Source: Hormiphora californensis (taxonomy: Eukaryota > Ctenophora > Tentaculata > Cydippida > Pleurobrachiidae). Taken from it: DNA of 64,000 bases. The stretch's first letter is position 1, and each line of letters opens with the position of its first letter. The stretch covers positions 62,501 to 126,500 of the forward strand of contig CM035352.1 in the NCBI GenBank assembly GCA_020137815.1, given 5' to 3'. Below the pieces are notes generated by a model. The model saw only the letters and a program-made list of their open reading frames with translations. It searched no databases and was not told the origin of the DNA. This document shows, one piece after another, positions 33,311-44,189 of the stretch. Made by a program: the position numbers and the translations under genes.

Positions 33311-35505
33311 CCGTAAGTTGGGGTAACTTTGTACCACTTTTTAGCATTCTCCTAAAATAACTCCTTGCCAGAACCACACTCGAAAATTTTTGAACCAAAT
33401 AATCCCGTTCCAGACCCAGTACACCAGATATAACTAGTGAAATTTTTGGTCCCGTCTCATTTAATTAGATTAATTAACACGTATTTTAGTGTAAGTGGGG
33501 TTTTAGGGCATGGGGTAACTTTGGAATGAGTTAACTTTGGACACATTTTGCAATGATAAATAAATGAACGTAAAATGTTGAGGTTTTCGATATGAGCGTT
33601 TGTAGAGTTGCCTTAGACCCTCTCTGACTTGTTTAGGACCATATGACCAAGATTCAGCCCAATCCACACCCGTTTTCAACCATCTACTCGCTAAATGTAG
33701 TGAATAAACGAGGATTTGGTTTATTTATTGGAGCTAAATCACAAACAACCGTCCTAAAACACATCAAACTTCAATAATTTGGGGTCCCTCATCCACCCTC
33801 TAGCTTGGTAGGTGGTATTGGCCCCCTAGGCGGCAGTATTAGTTCTTTTTACTGAATTGGACCGCCAGGAAGTGGCCGGACACTTATGGGTACTGGCTAA
33901 ATAAAGGAGTTTTGGTGTCTGTGTTCCTGGATAGAATGTCCACAAGAACTAATAGACTCGCCTAGAGGGTCAATACCATCTACCAAGCTACAGAATGGAT
34001 GAGGGACCCCAAATTATTGAAGTTTGATGGGTTTCAGGTCGGATTTCTATGATTTAGCTCGATAAAGTAGAAATAATTCTGTTTTTTACTACCTTTAGAG
34101 AATAGATCGATGAAAATGGGCATGGATCGGGCTAAATCTTGGGCAGGTGAGAAGAAGCCCGACCGGTTAAGGGACCCTTTAAGGGACCCTTTAAGGGACC
34201 CTTTTAGGGACCCTTTAAGGGACCCTAGAAAGTTAAGGGACCCTTTAAGGGACCCTAGAAAGTTAAGGGACCCGTGAGCGGTACCCTCGTATCAGTTCAC
34301 ATTGTAAGCGGTTCCATTGCTAATGAGGTACACCGAATCGTGGTCAGTACCCTCGTATCAGTACACATTGGAAGCGGTTCCGTCGCTAATGAGGTGCACC
34401 GAATCGTGAACACTGAGCAGTACCATGTATCGGTTCACATCTCTGTCTCTGTCTCTGTCTCTGTCTCTGTCTCTGTCTCTGTCTCTGTCTCTGTCAGCTA
34501 TCTCCATCCTAAAAAGACAGAGAAAGAGAGAGCCAGAGAGAGAGAGAGAGAGACAGAGAGAGAGACAGAAAGACAGAGTCAGAGACAGCGACAGAGACAG
34601 AGACAACGACAGAGGCAGAGACAGAGGGAGAGAGATACAGAGACTGAGACAGAGGGAGAGACATAGCTTAGAGAGGGACAGACACAGAGGGGGAGACAGA
34701 GACAGAGATGTGAACCGATACACGGTACTGCTCACTGCTCACGATTCGGTGTACCTCATTAGCAGTGGAACCGCTTACAATGTGAACTGATACGAGGGTA
34801 CACGATTCGTTCTGCCTCATTAAAGGGTCCCTTAACTTTCTAGGGTCCCTTAAAGGGTCCCTTAATTTTTTAGGGTCCCTTAAAGGGTCCCTTAACTTTC
34901 TAGGGTCCCTTAAAGGGTCCCTAAAAGGGTCCCTTAAAGGGTCCCTTAAAGGGTCCCTTAACCGGTCGGGCTTCTTCTCACCTGCCAAATCTTGGTCAGA
35001 TGGTTCTAAAAAAGTCAGAGAGGGTTTAAGGCAACTCTGCAGACATCAAAAGTTCAAAACATGTAGTATGGGGTAACTTTGGCACCCCGTCCAAAGTTAC
35101 CCCAAAATTCAAAATATGGTGGGGTAACATTAGCCACCCCAATTAGTCTCAATTAAAGTAATTGGTCGGATTTGAAAAATGGTGCCCCGAATTATTTGAT
35201 CAAAACCCTTCCACTCTATGGAGCAAACTTGATTCGATTATTTGCCCGGTCAGATCTATGGTACCCATTTTGATTTGAACATTTTTAGCGATTTTGACAT
35301 CAATTATGTTTGACCCTAATTAGGAACTAATTAGCATAGACTTGGAAAAAATAAGTGTACCGTTAGTTAGACATTTGTGGGTCAGTTACTTGTACACCCG
35401 AAAATTTTTCCAAATCTCTCGTTATCTGTTGGTAATTTTGGACTAAAGCCAAATTTTGAAAGTGTCCAAAGTTACCCTGCAAAACAAAGTTACCCCAACT
35501 TACGG
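33311..35505. mobile_element. Element D copy 2, TA flanked
   Basis: The sequence is nearly identical to 17204-18551, except for a short deletion near 33529 and the foldback at 34142-34986. TA flanks both ends. Confidence 0.85.
34142..34986. mobile_element. Foldback element with 8-bp TSD
   Basis: The ends GGCAGGTGAGAAGAAGCCCG and mirror are flanked by AAATCTTG (34134-34141 and 34987-34994). Element D copy 1 has AAATCTTG once, an empty site. Each arm holds a TTTAAGGGACCC array and then units with GCTAATGAGGTACACCGAAT. A (GTCTCT)n / (GA)n core lies in the middle. Confidence 0.9.
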
Positions 35506-35702
35506 TATATAATATAAATATTTCACTACCATGACGTTATAACGTCGTGATGTCACGCTATGACGTCAAAATTAAAAAAGTTCGTATTTTAGCGATTCCT
35601 GACGGTCCTTACACGTTCTGCTACATCCATGGATCCAGACATGTCTTACATCTATTTCACATAAGAAAATACCAAAAATATACCCAAATTATGCAAAAAA
35701 CT

Positions 35703-35932
35703 AAAGTACACCCCAAACTACTATGTCCCTCACTCGGGTTTTGTGAAATTTCCCACGGTCATAACTCCACTCCCTGACAAGATAGAGACTTGAAATTTGT
35801 TTTGTACGAAGAACTCGATACGATCTCCCTACAAAACAAATTTCAAGTCTCTATCTTATCAGGGGGTGGAGCTATGGCCGTCTAAAATCCGGTCGCGCGC
35901 AGCAAGGGACATAGTAGTTTGGGGGGACCTTT
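35703..35932. mobile_element. MITE family J, copy 2
   Basis: It has the same ends as copy 1 (CAAACTACTATGTCCCTCAC and mirror) and the paired AAATTTGTTTTGTA words in the middle. Confidence 0.85.
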
Positions 35933-36001
35933 AATAGAAATTAGTTGGCTGGGAAGGTGACCACTTTTGTTGTCGAACTGATACCTTTGCCCGACCCAGG
36001 T

Positions 36002-36213
36002 TACGGATCTTGGCTCTTGGATAAGAGACTCAAAGAGGGACATCAAGGTTAGGAAGGCTAAGGCCTGGAATGCATGTCATGGGCTCAGGAACATCTGGAC
36101 GTCGAAACTCAGAGACGAGATCAAAGCTAGACTTTTTGTAGCAACAGTTGAAACGGTCCTCCTGTATGGATGCGAAACCTGGACGCTTACAAAGGATATG
36201 GAGCGGAGTCTCA
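36002..36213 (+). pseudogene. LINE reverse transcriptase C-terminal relic
   Basis: One frame gives RKAKAWNACHGLRNIWTSKL and then VLLYGCETWTLTKD. The intact LINE at 38494-40313 has RKAKAWVACHKLKKIWNSSL and the same LLYGCETWTLTKD. Frameshifts break both sides. The sequence up to 36720 continues as degraded, unassigned LINE-like DNA. Confidence 0.65.
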
Positions 36214-36769
36214 ATGTACTCACAGGGAATGTTGGCGTAGATCGGGTCCAGCATGAAATAGGAACCTTATAGATCTGGAAGTCCCTTTTCCGACGTACTT
36301 GCGAAGTTACGGATCGGCGATCGGATCAAAGGGACAAGTTGTAGGAAGGTGAATGAGCAGGGCAGAAACTGCGTCAACTATCGGATCAAGCGACTTGCAA
36401 AGAACGCTCTGGATCGAATTAGGAGACTCAGACTCATGTACCGGGACCGACATGCGAGGTCATCGAAACTAAACGCCAACAAAGTACCTTGGGAGACCCA
36501 AGGACACAGGATGGGGACGACAAACAGACGGATCATGCGGTCGGGACTAGGGTCAGGAACATCCGAAATTCTCGTGATGTGACTGTAGAGCATGCGAGAA
36601 TGTCAGAGGAGATCGGAAGAACCACATGTGGAACCGCAAGTCAGCATGACGTAAGTCAAGGTACGGACATTCACTTTGGGGTAATCAGGGGGGAAAAGCA
36701 TAACGAGGAGTTGGACTGACGTAACGGAGACGGGAGAGAGAGACGAATGACGAGGGGACGAGAGAGAGA

Positions 36770-36834
36770 GAGGTCGAAAGAGAAGTGAGAGAGAGGAGAG
36801 AGAGACGAGAGAGAGGAGATGAGGAGAGAGAGAT

Positions 36835-36868
<34 letters not shown>

Positions 36869-36874
36869 GAGAGA

Positions 36875-36932
<58 letters not shown>

Positions 36933-36934
36933 AG
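36770..36934. repeat. (GA)n microsatellite
   Basis: GA/GGA repeats run right up to the left end of the 36934-40475 element. Confidence 0.9.
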
Positions 36935-36965
36935 GGCAGGTCGGAAGAATCTCGACACGCTATTA

Positions 36966-37382
36966 CAGTACTGTAATAACTCACTACCTTACTCACTGTA
37001 AATCAGCGAACCGTTAATTATCGCTTCTATAATTAAGAATAACATAATTAAGAATAAATTTTCTAGCGAAGAATATGACCAAAATTTGGATAAAAAGGCT
37101 AAAATACAATCTATACTTGTTTCAAATTGCCATTGAAGCAAAGGGGTCAACCAAATCATTTACAACACTGTCACTACGTGCACTCTTCAACGCATCAATG
37201 ATGCCAGCTGCTCTCCAGCCACTCTCCATGATACGCTTTCCCTTATCAGAGTGGAAGAAGTTGTAAGATTGTAGAAAAATAAGGAACTCTAAAATTAAGA
37301 ATAACAAAATTAAGAATATTTTTTGGCCATATTCTTAATTTTAGGTTCGCTGATTTACAGTGAGTAAGGTATTACAGTACTG
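36966..37382 (-). mobile_element. Tigger-like short element, TA flanked
   Basis: The ends CAGTACTGTAATA(A/C)CTCAC, then CTCACTGTAAATCAGCGAACC, are mirrored and flanked by TA. It contains the transposase remnant at 37122-37307. Confidence 0.65.
37122..37307 (-). pseudogene. Tigger/CENP-B-type transposase C-terminal remnant
   Basis: The 61-codon frame contains RIMESGWRAAGIIDALKSA. It resembles the end of DDE_1 (Tigger/jerky/CENP-B) transposases, where a GW(R/K)A(S/T)GI(Y/W) motif closes the catalytic domain. The catalytic residues lie upstream and are missing. The short element, its TA flanks and the pogo-like ends agree. I infer a decayed non-autonomous copy. Confidence 0.45.
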
Positions 37383-37463
37383 TAATAGCGAGGCCCTGTA
37401 ATAGCGGCCCCTGTAATAACTCGCTATTGCAGTACTGTAATAGCGATACCTTGTAATAGTGAT

Positions 37464-38488
37464 TAGCTATTACAGCAATACCCTCGTATCAGTTCACATT
37501 GTAAGCGGTTCCGCCGCTAATGAGGTTTACCGAATCGTGAGCAGTACCCCGTATCAGTTGATATTCTAAACAGTTCCGTCGCTAATGAACTACACAGAAT
37601 CGTGAACCGATACGGAGTGTACTGCGTATCGGTTCACACACCAAACTAGTCTCCTCTCTATCCCTCTCAGCTATCTCTGTATCTCTGTCTCTGTATCTCT
37701 GTATCTCTCCTTTCTCACGTTGCACAAGCCTACAATGCTTAAATCATGACATGTGATTCGTTGACGGCAGGGTGGTGTAGTGGCTAGTACACTCGCCTCT
37801 CACGCACTAGGTCCCGGGTTCGATCCTGGTCTAGCGCATGTCGTCTAGTCCACCAAGCTATGATTGGTAGGGGCTCTCTTGAGAGACCCGTAAGCAACAC
37901 GGAGTGCGTATGTTGTGGGGTAAGCGCCCGGCTACGCTGCAGAGAAATCTGCACCGGAAGGACCCGTGGCTGAAACGCCATTGAAAGGGATATCAGCACC
38001 CCCGGCACTGGATTTATCCTAGCCGTCCTGCATTTGCATTGCATTGTGATTCGTTAAGATCATGTTTATTATAACGGGGGGGGGGGGGGGGGGGGGGGAT
38101 TTGGTGACAAATGAGATGCTGACATACGGGGGGGGGGGGGGCCTGTAATGTTAAGCACATGATCTTAACGAATCACGTGTCATGATTTAAGCACGTTAAG
38201 GTCGTGCAACGTGAGAAAGAGGGACAGAGAGAGACAGAGGCACAAAGAGATAGGGACAGTGATCATAGGGATAGAGCGATAGCTGAAAGAGACAGAGAGG
38301 GGATTAGTTTCGTGTGTGAACCGATACGTAGTACACTGATCCGTATCGGTTCACGATTCGGTAATCGGTATAGCTCATTAGCGGCGGAACTGTTTACAAT
38401 ATCAACCGATACGGGGTACTGCTCACGATTCGGTAAACCTCATTAGCGGCGGAACAATGTGAACTGATACGAGGGTACTGCTGTAATA
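37464..38488. mobile_element. Foldback element with SINE at its centre
   Basis: The arms (37464-37762 and 38160-38488) pair through ACCCTCGTATCAGTTCACAT and units with GCTAATGA and GAATCGTG. A long G-run (38078-38098) and a second (38128-38140) lie in the loop. Confidence 0.75.
37763..38045 (+). mobile_element. tRNA-derived SINE with 10-bp TSD
   Basis: GTGATTCGTT flanks both ends (37753-37762 and 38046-38055). The head has an A-box-like TGGTGTAGTGGCTAGTAC and a B box GGTTCGATCC (37817-37826). Together they resemble tRNA-Glu, with CTC in the anticodon position. A body of about 200 bp follows, and the tail reads TGCATTTGCATTGCATT. RNA polymerase III would transcribe it, and a LINE must supply reverse transcriptase. 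Confidence 0.85.
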
Positions 38489-38493
38489 TAATA

Positions 38494-40313
38494 ACTTAAC
38501 TTAACTTAACTTAAGGCGAGTGGTATTCTCGAACGCTGTAGGTCAGTTTTCGCCAAGGATCTCGGCCAGCCATCATTGAAGATATCTCCTCTACGCTTTT
38601 CACTCCAGTATCTCTTCGTATGGTGTCCACGAATGTAAGGTTTGGTCTCCCTCTCTTCGTTTTACCGTGGGAGGGTTCCCATAACAATACTGAGTGGAGT
38701 GTTAGCTCTGGGTGTCTAAACGCGTGGCCAGCATGTCTCAGGCGTCTCTCTGCTATTTTGGTGCTGAGAATCGGCAGGTCACCATACAGCTCGCAGTTGG
38801 TCATCCTCAGGAGATACTGGTTTTTATTCAGTGCCATCCTGAGCATTCGGGTGTAGGTGCCGTTTAGACTGGGCTCTTGGTCTTTAGTAAGCGTCCACGT
38901 CTCACAGCCGTACAGCAGAACAGATTCTACACATGCCACAAATAATCGGACCTTTAGCTCGTCTTTAAGACTTGAGTTCCAGATCTTCTTAAGTTTATGA
39001 CATGCCACCCATGCTTTAGCCTTCCTGGTGTTAATGTCCCGAGTGGAGTCGGCGATCCAGCTACCAAGATACTTAAAGTCCTTTACCCTCTTGATGCTCT
39101 CTCCCGATAGAGATGTTAATTGCCCTGGGTCATCGATGCCCTCTGTCAGGAACTCTGTCTTGCCAAGGTTACAACGGAGGCCAATTTGGCCACACACGGT
39201 TTCCACCTCCTTGAGCAGAGATCCAAGTTGTTCAGTAGAGTCAGCAAGGAGCGCTAGATCGTCAGCAAACTCCGTATCCGATACCCGTTGAGCCTCAATC
39301 GGTCGAGATCTGGTACGCCGTGCTGGTTTGATTGTGAAACCAATATCCGGGTGCCTCGAGAGTGCCGTGGTGATGCAGTAGTCTAGAGCGATTATAAATA
39401 AGTAAGGTGCCAGTGTATCGCCCTGTAACACCCCAGCAACAATTTCAAAGAGAGCAGATTCTCCGTCAGCGGTGATGACCTTTGCCCTTGTGTTGGTGTA
39501 GAGCCAAGATATAAGGTCCACTATCCGTGCTGGGATCCCATACGCTCTGAGGATCTTCATCAAAGATTTCCTGTTGATGCTGTCAAAAGCTTTACAAAAA
39601 TCTATGAACACCATCGCAACAGGAAGGTTCTTTGCCCTCGCACCCTCAAGAATCCGCCTCAAAGTGAGGACATGGTTAGTAGTGGATCGGCCCTCCCGGA
39701 ACCCGTTCTGGTTATCGCTGAGCAGAGTTTCCACATGGGGCCTAATTCTGTGAAGGATCATCCGATTTAGCGTCTTAGCTACAATCGAAGTCAGAGCTAT
39801 CCCACGGTAGTTGCCGGGTTTTGAAAGGTCGCCCTTTTTTGGGACTGGGATCAAGTTGCTTATACGCCACTGATCCGGGACTCCTTTCCCATTTAGTGCT
39901 CCGTTACAGAACTCTAGTACAATGTCATCTACATCGCATCTCTTTAGTACTTCTGGAGGGATTGAGTCATCTCCAAACGCCTTGGCTTCCTTCAGTCTAG
40001 ACTTCGCTGATTTCAGCTCGTCTCGGGTGAAGGGGCCAACTTCGATTGGGCCAGGAGGGTGGATCTCCGGAATTTCCAGATCTCCATCTGTAGATTCAAC
40101 CGGTGTCCCAAGTAGGGTCTTGAAATGGTTGTACCATATCTCAACTCTATCGTCGGCTGAGTCACCCTCAATCTGACTTTGCTCTCGCTGGTGTCGTCCC
40201 GAAATTTCGTTGATCAACCTCCAGCTTTCCCTGGTCTTGGCGTGCTTAGTAGCAACCTCAACCTTACTGATCTTGTTCTCCAGTAGTTCAGAGTGCACAT
40301 TTTGGTACGCATT
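38494..40313 (-). mobile_element. 5'-truncated LINE with 13-bp TSD
   Basis: CTGTAATATAATA flanks the element (38481-38493 and 40314-40326). On the minus strand the 3' end is (TTAAG)n directly after the coding stop, and the 5' end is cut within ORF2. Clean target duplication and 5' truncation show target-primed reverse transcription. Confidence 0.9.
38511..40298 (-). CDS. Non-LTR retrotransposon reverse transcriptase (partial ORF2)
   Basis: A 595-residue open frame covers the whole reverse transcriptase of a LINE, which copies element RNA at a nicked target in the nucleus. In order there are LIPVPKKGDLSKPGNYRGIA, NGFREGRSTTNH, VFIDFCKAFDSINR (catalytic motif A), GVLQGDTLAPYLF, EFADDLALLAD (the xADD box with two catalytic Asp) and FKYLGSW. 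The C-terminal part has LLYGCETWTLTK and RRLRHAGHAFRHPE. The endonuclease expected upstream is absent because the copy is 5' truncated at 40313. There are no stops or frameshifts, so the insertion is young. The ATG is internal, not a true start. I infer an RTE/CR1-like clade without being able to place it. Confidence 0.9.
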   Translation of the reverse strand: MHSELLENKISKVEVATKHAKTRESWRLINEISGRHQREQSQIEGDSADDRVEIWYNHFKTLLGTPVESTDGDLEIPEIHPPGPIEVGPFTRDELKSAKSRLKEAKAFGDDSIPPEVLKRCDVDDIVLEFCNGALNGKGVPDQWRISNLIPVPKKGDLSKPGNYRGIALTSIVAKTLNRMILHRIRPHVETLLSDNQNGFREGRSTTNHVLTLRRILEGARAKNLPVAMVFIDFCKAFDSINRKSLMKILRAYGIPARIVDLISWLYTNTRAKVITADGESALFEIVAGVLQGDTLAPYLFIIALDYCITTALSRHPDIGFTIKPARRTRSRPIEAQRVSDTEFADDLALLADSTEQLGSLLKEVETVCGQIGLRCNLGKTEFLTEGIDDPGQLTSLSGESIKRVKDFKYLGSWIADSTRDINTRKAKAWVACHKLKKIWNSSLKDELKVRLFVACVESVLLYGCETWTLTKDQEPSLNGTYTRMLRMALNKNQYLLRMTNCELYGDLPILSTKIAERRLRHAGHAFRHPELTLHSVLLWEPSHGKTKRGRPNLTFVDTIRRDTGVKSVEEISSMMAGRDPWRKLTYSVREYHSP

Positions 40314-40476
40314 CTGTAATATAATAGCTGATCATTATTACAGGGCATCTCTATTACAGTACTGTAATAGCGAGTTATTACAGGGGCAGCTATTACAGGG
40401 CCTCGCTATTACAGTACTGTAATAGTGAGTTATTACAGTACTGTAATAGCGTGTCGAGATTCTTCCAACCTGCCCA

Positions 40477-40929
40477 AGAAGGATTGAGGGAATGGAAAAC
40501 CTCGACTACTGGGAGCGAATGAAAAAACTTCACCTCATGTCGTTACAAAGACGTAGAGAACGATACACTATTATTCAGCTATGGAAAATCAACAATGGCG
40601 TCGCCCCAAATAGCACCGGAACCCGGTTTTATCACCACGAACGGCTTGGAATAAAAGCCGAAGTTCCAAACCTGTACAGCGGAGCACAGAAGTCAATATC
40701 AACAAAATACTTCAACTCCTTCGGTGTAAGGTCTGCTCGGTTATGGAATGCATTACCGAAAAATGTCAACACGGCAGAGACTTTGGACACGTTTAAGGTC
40801 GTGCTGGGACGGTGGCTCGATCAGTACCCGGACAATCCACCCGTGAAGGGTTATGTGACTCAGAATGGAAATTCAATCTTAGATTGGGTACTAGCGGTTC
40901 GGGCGAAGGGGGGAGGTCGAAGAGACTGA
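40477..40929 (+). pseudogene. LINE reverse transcriptase C-terminal fragment
   Basis: The open frame begins at the edge of the 36934-40475 element and reads RRIEGMENLDYWERMKKLHL, then LQRRRERYTIIQLWKI, then SARLWNALPKNV. This is the conserved tail after the polymerase domain of many invertebrate LINEs. It differs in type from the LINE at 38494. Its polymerase core is missing, and the frame ends just before the J-family MITE at 40938. It is a fragment, although the remaining 145 codons are uninterrupted. Confidence 0.75.
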
Positions 40930-40937
40930 CACCTTTT

Positions 40938-41062
40938 AAAGTACACCCCAAACTACTATGTCCCTCACTCGGGTTTTGTGAAATTTCCACGGTCATAACT
41001 CCACTCCCTGATGAGATAGAGACTTGAAATTTGTTTTGTACGAAGAACTCAATATCAGGGGC
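40938..41062. mobile_element. MITE family J, truncated copy 3
   Basis: The left half is intact to ACGAAGAACTC, then the rest is lost next to the element at 41067. Confidence 0.75.
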
Positions 41063-41066
41063 TGAT

Positions 41067-41506
41067 AGTGAGACCGCAGAATCTGCTGTGTGCTGCGCAC
41101 AAAAGACTAGCAAATTTGAGTGGGTTTTACGGAAAAGCTTGCCGAGAGAGCAAATAACGGAATTTTTCCAAATTTTTTTCACTGTGGGATTCACAAGACC
41201 GTCACCTACAGCCCAGTGTAATCCCCGTGAAAAACGGTTAATTACAAGGTTCGCAGTGATCAAAACCGTAAACAACTTCATTTTTCAGTTTTCTTCATTT
41301 TTGAGAGGGTAGAGCTCTTTACCAGACTGTCACTCAAAATTGAGATAGAAAATCGAAAAAAATCGTCAAGTGTGTATCTCAAAATTGTCCATTCTTTCGA
41401 TTCCCGGGTTTTTTGAAACTCCTAGGGCAACCGTCTAGGGTGCAACCTCAAAAAACTTTGAAAACACCGTTTTTTTGAGCGCCGGATGAATTCTGCGGTC
41501 TCACTC
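41067..41506. mobile_element. TIR element with AGTGAGACCGCAGAAT ends
   Basis: Inverted ends lie at 41067 and 41506, with a third copy of the end word at 41552. The interior shows no gene. Confidence 0.65.
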
Positions 41507-41642
41507 AAAGTCACGTGACTTAGGACTAATTAGGCAAGTGAGAGCTGGGTTGTGAGACCGCAGAATGTGTTGTAATTCGTATATTCATATGAATCTCTCT
41601 CCCTCCCTCTCTTTAACACCACATTCTCTCCTTTTTGAGTGT

Positions 41643-41931
<289 letters not shown>

Positions 41932-42558
41932 GGGGGGGGTCCAGCCCTAAAAAAAGCTAAGCTAACGGCCAAAATCAGGGTACCTTTAGCTTTTTTTAGC
42001 TTTTTTTAGCTTTTTTTTAGCTTTTTTTTAGCCTTTTTTTAGCTTTTTTTTAGCTTTTTTTAGCTTTATTTAGCTTTTTTTAGCTTTTTTAAGGCTAAAA
42101 AAAAGCTAAAAAAAGCTAAAAAAAGCTAAAATTGAGTTTTTAGTGGATTCATATAGGTTCGAATCCCGCTGACGCCAAATTTTTTAAACTTTTATTATAA
42201 CGTTTTATAACGTTTTTTGAACTTTTTTAAAACTATTTTTATCAAATTTGAATAATATTTTTATCGAAAAAATGTCTCCAGAAAATGGCAGTAGGGGTGG
42301 ATACAGAAATTGCTATGTATGGACATAAACGGTAGATTATGGTAAAAAATGTGCAGGAAATGAACAAATGCAGTCAATAGACGTCCGGAAGGATGAAAAT
42401 TTAATGGAAAAGTGTCAAGATGAATGCTTGAAAAAACATAAAAAGTAGGGCTAAAAAAAGCTAAAAAAAGCTAAAAAAAGCTAAAAAAAGCTAAAATAAA
42501 AAACGCTATCGACCAAAATCAGGGTACCTTTAGCTTTTTTTAGGGCTGGACCCCCCCC
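41932..42558. mobile_element. AGCTTTTTT element with 7-bp TSD
   Basis: GGGGGGGGTCCAGCCCTAAA at the left mirrors the right end. AGTCTCT flanks both sides (41925-41931 and 42559-42565). Subterminal arrays of AGCTTTTTTT form both arms. GGTTCGAATCC at 42156-42166 is a perfect tRNA B box but has no A box beside it. The degraded inverted copy at 44.2 kb lacks this element and so acts as an empty site. Confidence 0.8.
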
Positions 42559-42637
42559 AGTCTCTCGATAAATCATAAGGCTGTAAAAAGCCTGGATATC
42601 TCTGAAATCCTACTTTGTTTTTCTTGAAGTTTTATTG

Positions 42638-42883
42638 AAAGAGATCGAGAGAGAGATCGAGAGAGAGAGAGATCGAGAGAGAGAGAGAGAGAGAGATCGA
42701 GAGAGAGAGAGATCGAGAGAGAGAGAGAGAGATCGAGAGAGAGAGAGATCGAGAGAGAGAGAGATCGAGAGAGAGAGAGATCGAGAGAGAGATCGAGAGA
42801 GAGAGAGAGATTCTATAGATATATAGAGACTAGAGAGCTAATAGATATATATCGATAGAGATAGAGATAGAGAGATAGAGATA

Positions 42884-42932
<49 letters not shown>

Positions 42933-42935
42933 CGG
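42638..42935. repeat. (GA)n with GATC spacers
   Basis: GAGAGAGATC units are followed by ATAGAGATAGAG-type units and a pure GA run. Confidence 0.9.
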
Positions 42936-44189
42936 GGGGTCTCTCTCATCTAGTTGAGATCAGCCAAAGGATAGAGAAAGAGAAGGAGCTTGAGTTGGCT
43001 GTGTAGCGGCCAAGCCCTGTACAAAACAGAGGTCAGAGGGGTGCGAGATGCCCAAGAGGTTGATAATAACTATTGCCCAGTACCCGAGACCCGTCCACGC
43101 TATGTTGACATTCTCAGCACCGTGTATATGTGGTTCATCTCTTATTTCTATCATCACCTCGAAGAGAAGATGGTATAACACGGGTGGCCATAAATGAGGA
43201 CAATTTCTGAGGATCAACCCAGACCTATTAATACTAGTACCTACCTACGGGGGGGGGGGTCTGTATCAGACATCTATGGTGGTTAGGGTGGGTGGGTCCC
43301 GCAGGGACCCAGACGGCAGACAGTTAGGGGTTTCCCGGACAGTTAGGATTTTCCTCTAAGTACTGTCAAAATTTTGGAAATTTGGGTCAAAATTTGTGAA
43401 TTTTAGGTCCTGAAGGCACCACAGTGAAATATTTTTGCACGCTACGATTTTGGTCAGGCATCACACTGAAAATGTGGGGTTATGTGCGAACTATTTTTGG
43501 GGGTGGGTCCAAAAATTTGGGTAAGGAGACAGTTAGAGGAGGACCCCTAACTGTCAAAAATTTGAAATTTTCTGGAAAAATAGGTGTGGGTCCCAACTTT
43601 TGGGTTTGGGCAGTAGAGTCCCCCCTCAAAAAGGGGGGTTTTTTTCCCCTGGGCAAGGGGGGGGGTTCCCCAAATTTTTGGGGGGTTTTCCCCCCCCCCC
43701 CATTTAGAAGGGACCCCTCCTTCTTCAATTTTTTTTTTTTCCGGGGGTTTGGGTTTTTGGGGGGGATTTGGAAATAGGTTGGTTTTACCCCCCCCCCCCC
43801 CCTACCGTTTTTGGCCCTTGACCCCTTTTTTCATTCCAACCCTTTCTTTTTGGGTTTGGGGTTTGGAGCTTTACGGTTGCACCGGGTTTAAAAAGGAGCC
43901 CAGGCCCAGTACTTTTTTGGGCACTTTCATCCGGGGTGAAATCGTCTAAAGCCCTGGTTTTCAATAAGCCCCTGTTCCCCCCTTTTTCCCCCCTCCTCCT
44001 ATTTTCCATCTCTCTTTTCCCCCCCTTTCCCTTCTTTCCCCTCTCTCCCCCTTCTTCCTCTCTCTTCCCTCTCTCTCTCTCTCTCTCTATCTCTTCTCTC
44101 TCCCCCTCTCTCTCTCTTTTCTCCTTTTTCCCCTTTCCTCTCTTCTTTAAGCGAACAAAATAATTTCCCCTTTTTTAAAAAATCAAGAT

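Larger units (their letters stand above)
36934..40475. mobile_element. Composite TIR element with ATTACAGTACTGTAAT repeats
   Basis: GGGCAGGT(C/T)GGAAGAATCTC at the left is mirrored at the right, and the pairing continues through CACGCTATTACAGTACTG. It carries a Tigger-like inner element (36966-37382), a foldback with a SINE at its centre (37464-38488) and a LINE (38494-40313). It separates the (GA)n tract from a second LINE fragment at 40477. No target duplication is visible. Confidence 0.75.

Noticed and set aside
37763-37840. Functional tRNA-Glu gene
   Set aside because: The acceptor stem does not pair, the body continues for 200 bp, and a target duplication shows it is a SINE.
42156-42166. 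tRNA gene
   Set aside because: A B box alone, without an A box, acceptor stem or anticodon arm.
43424-44160. Frames rich in Gly/Phe/Pro
   Set aside because: They consist of stretched homopolymers in the low-quality segment.
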